Positions 58,073 to 64,000 of a stretch of DNA of 64,000 bases are shown here, in pieces. Each line of letters starts with the position of its first letter. Positions within the stretch are counted from its first letter, which is position 1. The stretch lies in NCBI RefSeq assembly GCF_029866485.1, contig NZ_CP092332.1, positions 1,116,001 through 1,180,000 of the forward strand, in the 5' to 3' direction. The notes beneath the pieces are model-generated. The model worked only from the letters and a program-made list of their open reading frames with translations. It was not told where the DNA came from and did not search any database. The DNA is from Flavobacterium keumense (GTDB taxonomy: Bacteria; Bacteroidota; Bacteroidia; Flavobacteriales; Flavobacteriaceae). Both the position numbers and the translations under genes were made by a program.

Positions 58073-59745
58073 ATGAATAAATTTAAAATTTTTGGATTAG
58101 TACTTTTGACTTCCGTTTCGGTAAGTCAAGCCCAAGATATTAATCAAGCAAAAAAGGCTATTGATGCAGAAAAATACGAAGAGGCAAAATCTATTTTGAA
58201 ATCAATTTTACAAGCAAAACCTTCGAATGGCATGGCTTCTTTTATCTTAGGAAATGTGTATTTAACTCAAAGCATAAAAGATTCGGCGAGGATTTCTTAC
58301 GAAAAAGGGTTGACAGCTTCTGAATCTGCTCGATTTAATCATATTGGTTTAGGGCAAATAGATTTGGATAATAATGACATTCCATTCCATCTGCCACAGC
58401 TAAGTTTGCTTTGGCTACCAAAGATATGCGTAAAAAAGATTTTGAAGAATATGTATATATCGCTAGGGCTTATATGAATACTTCAAAACCAGATTACAAA
58501 AGTGCGATTGCTGTTTTAAATCGTGCACTTGTGAACAATCCTCAAGATGCTCAAGTACTTTTAGCTTTAGGTGATGCTTATTATGGAGAAAGTAACCAAA
58601 ATGAAGCATATAAAGCTTACAGAGATGCATTTTCAGCTGATAATACTTTGTTAAGAGCTAAAATGCAATTGGGTGTTTTGTTAAAAGGAGCTAAATCATA
58701 TGATGAAGCTTCAAAAGCGTATAATGAGGTGATTGCCATCAATCCTAATTACGGACCAGTATACAGAGAGTTAGCTGAAACTTATTATAAAATAGCTAGG
58801 AATAAACCTTCTAAAGCTGCTGAAAACTACAAAATAGCCATTGATTATTATCAAAAATACATGGATTTAACTGATTATTCGATTCATTCAAGAATGCGTC
58901 GTGCTGATTTTATGATTTTGGTAAAAGATTATAGAACGCTAGAGGAAGAAGCTAATAAAATGATCCAGTTGGATAAGGTGAATCCAAGAATCTATCGTTA
59001 TTTAGGATATGCAGCATATGAAAACGGCAATACAGATAAAGCAATTCAGTCTTTAGAAACGTTTACATCGAATACGTCTAATAAAATTATTGCAAAAGAC
59101 TTTCAAGTATTAGGATTAGCCAAAATTAAAAAAGGAACTAGTGCTGATGGGCTTTCTATTGACCCAGTTGCTTTTGATGCAGGTTTGACTGCTATCAAAA
59201 AATCGATTGAGATGGAACCATTAGCAGCGGAAGATTTAAATGAGGTAGGAAAAAAATTCTTTTCACAAAAGTTATTTAAAGAAGCAGCTGCAATTTTTGA
59301 ATTAGGTACAACAAATCAGGAGTCTAAAAATTATCTAGATGATAATTTGTATTTTGGGTTGTCGTTGTACTATGCAAATAGTAAAAAAGATGTTAAGCCA
59401 GATGCTGTAGCACTTCAGAAAGCAGATGCTGCTTTTGATAAAGTATTGGTGGCATCTCCAGGTTACTATGAGGCATTTTTATTTAAAGCAAGAACAAATA
59501 GTTTGATAGATAATGATGCAAATACAATTAAGTATTATGAAGCTTATGTAGCTGCAGTAACTGCAAAAGGAGCTGATGAAGTTGCAAAACCAGCTGTTGT
59601 TAAAAAAATCGCTGAAAGTTACAACACTATTGGAGCTACTTACGCTAATACAGATAAAGTAAAAGCAGTAGAGTATTTCAACAAGACATTAGCTATTGAT
59701 CCAACTAATGCTTACGCATTAAGTTCAATCAAACAATTGAAATAA
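58073..59745 (+). pseudogene. Tetratricopeptide repeat protein, frameshifted by a 5-bp tandem duplication
   Basis: The intact form would be an exported 555-residue TPR protein: signal peptide (MNKFKIFGLVLLTSVSVSQA), then helical repeats such as KYEEAKSILKSILQAKPSNG and YKSAIAVLNRALVNNPQDAQ. The first frame leaves the family at GQIDLDNND and ends at 58477; the repeats resume in another frame (ATKDMRKKDFEEYVYIARAY onwards). At the break ATTCC is duplicated (58379-58383 and 58384-58388). Removing one copy joins the frames as DNNDIPSATAKFALATKDM, and the length becomes exactly divisible by three. Last gene of the TonB cluster; a terminator follows. Confidence 0.88.
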
Positions 59746-59764
59746 ATAAACTATTTATATTTTA

Positions 59765-59794
59765 AAAAACCGACAATTAGTTGTCGGTTTTTTT
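59765..59794 (+). terminator. Terminator of the exbB-tonB cluster
   Basis: AAAAACCGACAA pairs with TTGTCGGTTTTT around a 4-base loop, with T7. Confidence 0.88.
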
Positions 59795-59870
59795 ATGCTC
59801 AATTTTAAGGAAAAAGAAGATAGGAAATGAATTTTCTAATTGACTATCTTTGCAACTTCAAAAGAAATAG

Positions 59871-60503
59871 ATGTTATCAAAAGAAATACAATTAGAAGTT
59901 AATAAAGGAGCCATGTTGCCTTTGATGGAAGAATTTTATACCATTCAAGGCGAAGGGTCACATACAGGAACGGCGGCTTATTTTATAAGAATAGGCGGTT
60001 GTGATGTAGGTTGTCATTGGTGCGATGTAAAAGAAAGTTGGAATGCAGAGTTACATCCTCCAACCCATGTGGATTTAATTGTAGCCAATGCCACCAAATA
60101 TGCTGATACAGTTGTAGTAACCGGAGGAGAGCCACTTACTTGGGATATGACTTTGTTAACCCAAAAATTAAAGGATAACAATGTAAAAGTTCATATAGAA
60201 ACCTCAGGAGCCTATCCTTTGTCAGGAACTTGGGATTGGATTTGTCTTTCGCCGAAAAAATATAAATTACCCACTCAAACCGTATATGATAATGCAGATG
60301 AGTTAAAGGTCATTATTTATAACAAACACGACTTTATTTTTGCTGAAGAGCAAGCCGAAAAAGTAAACAAAAATGCCATTCTTTTTTTGCAACCCGAATG
60401 GAGTAAAAGAGAAGAAATGACACCAATGATTGTTGATTATGTAATGAACAATCCAAAATGGCGTGTGTCTTTACAAACGCATAAATATTTGAATATCCCT
60501 TAG
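59871..60503 (+). CDS. queE: 7-carboxy-7-deazaguanine synthase
   Basis: Radical-SAM enzyme (210 aa) making 7-carboxy-7-deazaguanine on the way to preQ0 and queuosine. The cluster cysteines are in GGCDVGCHWCD (C-x3-C-x2-C), preceded by the substrate segment EEFYTIQGEGSHTGTAAYFI. VVTGGEPLTWDM near 83 is the SAM-binding GGE motif. Length is standard. A -7 box TATCTTTG (59845-59852) lies 18 bases before the ATG. It converges on the YfiT-like gene. Confidence 0.94.
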   Translation: MLSKEIQLEVNKGAMLPLMEEFYTIQGEGSHTGTAAYFIRIGGCDVGCHWCDVKESWNAELHPPTHVDLIVANATKYADTVVVTGGEPLTWDMTLLTQKLKDNNVKVHIETSGAYPLSGTWDWICLSPKKYKLPTQTVYDNADELKVIIYNKHDFIFAEEQAEKVNKNAILFLQPEWSKREEMTPMIVDYVMNNPKWRVSLQTHKYLNIP

Positions 60504-60508
60504 AAAAA

Positions 60509-61039
60509 TTACCAACCTTTTCGTTTTTTTAACTCGGTAATATGAGCTAAATGATGCAATCCATGCCAAGCATAGGTTCCAATAATTTCTTTGATTTGGA
60601 ACGAAGCATTATGCTCGGGATGGATAAATGATTTGTTTAAATCCGATTCGGACAAACTACTCATTAAATACGATAAGCGAAAATGCAATCCTTCTAACAA
60701 AGCTAGCGTTGGTTCAATAGGCATATTTAAATTGTCTTCCATTTCACCCCAGCGGTCTTCATAATAGAATTTTATGGTAGGATTGTTTTCGGTTAACGCC
60801 CATTTAATTCGGATGAAACAATTCATATGACTATCGGCGCAATGGTGAATTACTTGACGTATCGTCCAGCCGCCGTCTCTATAAGGGGTGTCTAATTGTT
60901 CGTTAGTAAGTTGCGATACTTCCTTTTTCAACAATGCGGGGAATTGAGCAATTTCTTGAATACGTTCTGATAGATATTCTTTGGTATAAACTTCGGGAGC
61001 TGTATATTTTCCAATAGGGTAACGTAATTTGTCTTCCAT
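60509..61039 (-). CDS. YfiT/DinB family protein, putative bacillithiol transferase
   Basis: A 176-residue four-helix-bundle protein of the DinB superfamily, YfiT type. The metal-binding histidines are in VIHHCADSHMN (near 66) and WHGLHHLAHITEL (near 158); the first motif follows the family segment DTPYRDGGWTIRQ. Members transfer bacillithiol to electrophiles or act as metal hydrolases. It lies 20 bases downstream of a methyltransferase gene on the same strand. The exact substrate is unknown. Confidence 0.87.
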   Translation of the reverse strand: MEDKLRYPIGKYTAPEVYTKEYLSERIQEIAQFPALLKKEVSQLTNEQLDTPYRDGGWTIRQVIHHCADSHMNCFIRIKWALTENNPTIKFYYEDRWGEMEDNLNMPIEPTLALLEGLHFRLSYLMSSLSESDLNKSFIHPEHNASFQIKEIIGTYAWHGLHHLAHITELKKRKGW

Positions 61040-61059
61040 CTCTGCTAAGTGTTGATATG

Positions 61060-61764
61060 TTAAACAGTAAGTTGTGCTAAATAATCAAAATGATCTCCTT
61101 CCATTATGAGTTGGCATTGTAGTCCATTGGCTAAAGCCGCATTTTGAAGTGTATTGTAATCTAGGTATAGCCAAGGAAATGAGTCTTCAGTTTCGTTTTT
61201 GTATTGAAGATTAAACGTTAACTCGCCATAGTAGTTGTCGCTCGGAATCCACTTACCTCCATCTTCGTCTTCGTCAAACATGTAGATAATATCAGAAGAA
61301 TCAATTAATATTTGTCCGTTTGGATGGAGTAAGCTTTTCAATTTTTGAAGATAAATAGTTGTTTTTTTTAAGGTTTGAAAGACCCCTGTGCCATTCATCA
61401 ATAACAGAATCGTGTCGTATTTTTCGTTTTCCAAATTCAAGACATCAATGGCTTGTGTGTTTTTCAATCCGCGAAGGGAACAGGCCTGAATAGCGTTTTT
61501 AGAAATATCAATAGAATGAACATCTATATTTCGTTCGTTTTGCAAATACAATCCGTGACTTCCTGCCCCGCATCCCACATCTAAAGTGCTGCCTTTGGCT
61601 AATTGTAATGCTTTTTGTTCGATAGCGGGCATTTCATCAAAGCTTCGAAATAAGTACGCGACTTCCATTTCATCTTCTTCCGAAATAGAAGTCGATGTAA
61701 TGATGTTTTCAGGTGAAGAATTGGTTTGATAATCGAGTATTGCTTTTCCGAAAAGGTCTTTCAT
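61060..61764 (-). CDS. Class I SAM-dependent methyltransferase
   Basis: A 234-residue Rossmann-fold methyltransferase. Motif I is LDVGCGAGSHGLYLQ near 61, motif II the Asp in VHSIDISKNAIQAC near 83, and DTILLLMNGTGVFQTL near 114 is the post-motif region with the family's N-G-T-G. The acceptor is unknown. First gene of a two-gene unit with the YfiT-like gene. Start ATG 61764 is the only good candidate. Confidence 0.85.
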   Translation of the reverse strand: MKDLFGKAILDYQTNSSPENIITSTSISEEDEMEVAYLFRSFDEMPAIEQKALQLAKGSTLDVGCGAGSHGLYLQNERNIDVHSIDISKNAIQACSLRGLKNTQAIDVLNLENEKYDTILLLMNGTGVFQTLKKTTIYLQKLKSLLHPNGQILIDSSDIIYMFDEDEDGGKWIPSDNYYGELTFNLQYKNETEDSFPWLYLDYNTLQNAALANGLQCQLIMEGDHFDYLAQLTV

Positions 61765-61849
61765 AATGTCATTGCGAGGAACGAAGCAATCTTTCCTCTT
61801 TTTTTAGTTTATAGTTTCAAGTTGTTTAACTTTGCGTTAGAAATTCAAT

Positions 61850-62350
61850 ATGATGTTAAAGCCAAATTTAAATGAACTCGGGAAACTTGCCAAAGATAAG
61901 CATATCGAAAACAAAAAGTATTTTGATAAGCTGAAAAAGAAAGCACCTAAAAATTTAGATTATGCGATGCAAGAATTGCACGATGCCGAATTTAAAAGAA
62001 CAGATTGTTTGACTTGTGCGAATTGCTGTAAAACGACTGGCCCTTTGTTTACTTCGGCAGATATTGAACGTATCGCTAAACATCTCAGGCAAAAATCACA
62101 ACAATTCATTGAAATGTATCTTCGTATTGACGAGGACAATGATTATGTGTTGCAATCAGTACCTTGTACGTTTTTGGATCATGACAATACTTGCTTTATT
62201 TATGATGTTCGTCCAAAAGCGTGTCGGGAATTTCCACATACTGACCGAAAAAAATTTCAGCAAATTACTAATTTGACATTAAAGAACATTCCCATTTGTC
62301 CTGCAGTCTATAATATTATAGAAGAAATGAAAAAGAAATTACCACTTTAG
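61850..62350 (+). CDS. YkgJ family cysteine cluster protein
   Basis: A 166-residue protein with the Cys-rich Fe/S or zinc-binding fold of the YkgJ family. The cysteines lie in TDCLTCANCCKTTGPLF near 51, VPCTFLDHDNTCFIYDVRP near 105, KACREFPH near 127 and PICPAVY near 150. The basic N-terminus (about 1-45) is helical. Function unknown; some relatives are suspected oxidoreductases. ATG 61850 has a -7 box (TAACTTTG, 61827-61834) 15 bases upstream; ATG 61853 is equally possible. Its stop overlaps the stop of the convergent next gene by three bases. Confidence 0.87.
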   Translation: MMLKPNLNELGKLAKDKHIENKKYFDKLKKKAPKNLDYAMQELHDAEFKRTDCLTCANCCKTTGPLFTSADIERIAKHLRQKSQQFIEMYLRIDEDNDYVLQSVPCTFLDHDNTCFIYDVRPKACREFPHTDRKKFQQITNLTLKNIPICPAVYNIIEEMKKKLPL

Positions 62351-63582
62351 TACAGTAAATATTTTTTTCGAATTTCTTTAAATTGATCTAGACCTGTTTT
62401 CCAACTTTTTTTGATTTTTCGTTCAGAAAAGCCTTCTTCAATTTGACGCTGTAAAGTGTTTGTTCCTGCTAATTTGGTGAAAAAAGGAATAAAAAATTTT
62501 GTCTTATCTTCTGTAGTGTTGTAGGCTTTGATAAGCCATTTCAATTCAATTTGGTTTACCGGTTCAATAGTAGATAAATCTTCTCCGTAGCAAATAGCGC
62601 CTTTATGCATCGGTTCTTTTGCTCCCAAATTGGGTTCAGGAGTAAAACTAAATCCAGTATTGGGTAAAAAGGGGGAGCCATAAATTTGAAATTGTTTGTC
62701 TGTACCCCTTCCTACACTAACATTGGTGCCTTCAAAGAAACACAAACTCGCATACAAGTTAATGGCTTGGTCATTAGGGAGATTTGGAGAAGGTCTTTCT
62801 GAAAAATGGTACGAGGCATTTCGATCATAATGAACACAAGGAATCACGTTCAAATTACATTGCACTTCGTCTTTGAGCCATTTTTCGCCATTAATCATTT
62901 GGGCATATTCGCCAATAGTCATTCCATAAAGTACCGGTACGGGGTGCATACCTACAAAACTGCTGAATTCTTTTTCTAAGACAGGCCCGTCAATAATGAA
63001 TCCATTTGGATTAGGGCGGTCTAAAACCAATAGCGGAATGTTATTTTCAGCGCAAGCTTCCATAACATAATGAAGACTAGAAATATAGGTGTAAAATCGC
63101 GCACCTACATCTTGAATGTCAAATATCAAAATGTCAATTCCTTCTAATTGTTCTGGTTTCGGTTTTTTATTAGAGCCATAAAGTGAAATAATGGACAATC
63201 CCGTTTTAGCATCTTTTCCATCAATGATGAGTTCGCCAGCATCTGCAGTACCACGAAAGCCGTGCTCTGGCGCAAAGATTTTTTGGACATTGATTTGATT
63301 GGCAACCAAAAAATCCACCAAATGAGTTCCGTTAGTTAAAATTCCGGTTTGGTTGCTTATTACTCCTACTTTTTTATCTTTTAAAAGAGGGAGGTAGCTT
63401 TCGAAGTTGTCAGCACCCGTTTTGAAATCTGTCGGTTGGCTAGGTCGAATATGGCTCTGAATTCCAGTGACGGTTTTGTGTGGAGTGGTATTTTTTGTTG
63501 GAAGAGTTTTATGTATTGAGCAAGAAACAATGAAAAAAAGAAGACCAATTAAAGAGGAGTGTTTTTTAAAAGAGACTATCAT
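62347..63582 (-). CDS. DUF1343 lipoprotein, NamZ-like exo-N-acetylmuramidase
   Basis: A 411-residue lipoprotein (signal peptide with lipobox LFFIVSC near residue 21) of the DUF1343/YbbC family, in which NamZ removes N-acetylmuramic acid from peptidoglycan fragment ends. Conserved stretches: KKVGVISNQTGILTNGTHLV near 68, FAPEHGFRGTADAGE near 103, IFDIQDVGARFYTYISSLHY near 150, and FFEGTNVSVGRGTDKQFQ near 285. It would act in the periplasm in cell-wall recycling. ATG 63582 was chosen for its signal peptide over an upstream in-frame start at 63609. Confidence 0.88.
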   Translation of the reverse strand: MIVSFKKHSSLIGLLFFIVSCSIHKTLPTKNTTPHKTVTGIQSHIRPSQPTDFKTGADNFESYLPLLKDKKVGVISNQTGILTNGTHLVDFLVANQINVQKIFAPEHGFRGTADAGELIIDGKDAKTGLSIISLYGSNKKPKPEQLEGIDILIFDIQDVGARFYTYISSLHYVMEACAENNIPLLVLDRPNPNGFIIDGPVLEKEFSSFVGMHPVPVLYGMTIGEYAQMINGEKWLKDEVQCNLNVIPCVHYDRNASYHFSERPSPNLPNDQAINLYASLCFFEGTNVSVGRGTDKQFQIYGSPFLPNTGFSFTPEPNLGAKEPMHKGAICYGEDLSTIEPVNQIELKWLIKAYNTTEDKTKFFIPFFTKLAGTNTLQRQIEEGFSERKIKKSWKTGLDQFKEIRKKYLLY

Positions 63583-63633
63583 TGTCAAAATAAATAAAGT
63601 TAAAGTCAATTAGTGTAATTCGTGTTTTAGCTG

Positions 63634-63641
63634 TATTTTTG
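63634..63641 (+). promoter_or_regulatory. -7 box of the LolC/E-type permease gene
   Basis: TATTTTTG, 23 bases before the TTG start at 63665. Confidence 0.55.
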
Positions 63642-63664
63642 GCTCAAGTAAATACCGAATCAAC

Positions 63665-64000
63665 TTGAATTTAGAATATTTCATCGCCAAAAGATTGATT
63701 ACTGCTAAAGATTATAAAAGTAGTATTTCTGCGCCAATAATAAAAATTGCTATCGCAGCTATTGCTATTGGAATGGTAATGATGATTGTTTCGGTAGCGA
63801 CAGGAATTGGCTTACAACAAAAAATTAGAGAAAAAGTATCGGCTTTCAATGGTCATATCATTATTTCAAATTATGATAATAACCAATCGGAGGCAACATT
63901 AACTCCTATTTCTAAAAATCAAAAGTTTTACCCTAAGTTCAATTCGGTTTCCGGAATTAGCCATATTCAAGCCGTTGCCACCAAAGCAGGAATAATTCGA
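63665..64000 (+). CDS. ABC transporter permease, lipoprotein-releasing (LolC/E, FtsX-like) type, partial
   Basis: The first 112 codons of a gene cut by the window edge. The frame begins with TTG as L/M-NLEYFIAKRLITAKDYK, which is the usual N-terminus of LolC/E-like permeases in Flavobacteria, and contains the first membrane helix IIKIAIAAIAIGMVMMIVSV (about 26-45) followed by a periplasmic stretch (GLQQKIREKVSAFNGHIIIS). No in-frame ATG lies between the promoter box and the TTG, so TTG initiation is likely. It would move lipoproteins from the inner membrane towards the outer membrane. Confidence 0.83.
   Translation, partial: MNLEYFIAKRLITAKDYKSSISAPIIKIAIAAIAIGMVMMIVSVATGIGLQQKIREKVSAFNGHIIISNYDNNQSEATLTPISKNQKFYPKFNSVSGISHIQAVATKAGIIR

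Overview
The window is AT-rich chromosomal DNA from a member of the Bacteroidota, most likely the genus Flavobacterium. The evidence is a GldA gliding-motility ABC ATPase, a GLPGLI-family protein next to a TonB-dependent outer-membrane protein, a DUF5686 protein, a split methionine synthase, and many upstream boxes of the flavobacterial type TTG-N18-21-TAnnTTTG. No rRNA, tRNA, CRISPR array, phage or complete insertion sequence was seen. It is mainly a core-metabolism region, with unusual regulatory leaders and several families of short interspersed repeats.

Layout. 1-9.8 kb: etfBA (minus), pdhB, a DUF5686 outer-membrane protein, soluble and membrane pyrophosphatases, and a deoxynucleoside kinase. 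10-13.7 kb: a GLPGLI protein and its TonB-receptor-like partner. 13.7-35.9 kb is a large sulfur-amino-acid region. metK (minus) sits behind a SAM-II riboswitch. Divergently there are two short Met/Cys-containing leader peptides, each followed by an intrinsic terminator, and then a SAM-I riboswitch in front of metX-thrA-DUF2007-osmC-metZ. Next come an Rrf2 regulator, a TauE/SafE exporter, and the sulfate-assimilation operon cysH-cysD-cysN-sir-cobA-cysG'-fnr, whose divergent promoter carries two copies of a 17-bp operator. The region ends with split metH and metF. 36-42.2 kb: an HTH protein, a secreted protein, gldA, and an aromatic operon (pheA-aminotransferase-tyrA-DAHP synthase/chorismate mutase) behind a Phe/Tyr-rich leader-peptide attenuator. 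42.2-46.7 kb: rsgA-dtd-mazG, aroA and queA. 46.7-53.5 kb: kynureninase, flavin reductase, penicillin acylase, kynurenine 3-monooxygenase, a cupin and a DUF486 protein. 54-59.8 kb: exbB-exbD-exbD-tonB with a PstS-like lipoprotein and a TPR protein; tonB and the TPR gene are both frameshifted in this sequence. 59.8-64 kb: queE, a YfiT-like protein, a methyltransferase, a YkgJ-like protein, a NamZ-like DUF1343 lipoprotein and the start of a LolC/E-type permease.

How the genes fit together. Sulfate is activated (cysD/N), reduced (cysH, then a siroheme sulfite reductase that needs cobA/cysG' for its cofactor and probably fnr for electrons) and fixed onto O-acetylhomoserine made by thrA and metX, by MetZ. 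MetH and MetF then make methionine and MetK makes SAM. SAM appears to be read by two different riboswitch classes about 1 kb apart, possibly along with Met/Cys charging through the leader peptides.

The most notable observations are: the tandem Met/Cys leader-peptide attenuators; the Phe/Tyr attenuator; short repeats translated in frame inside metH, aroA and cobA and sitting exactly at the start codons of cysN and cysG'; a Cys-rich tail and relocated glutamate in the membrane pyrophosphatase; and the tonB and TPR frameshifts. All functional statements rest on reading the sequence by eye; no database search was run.
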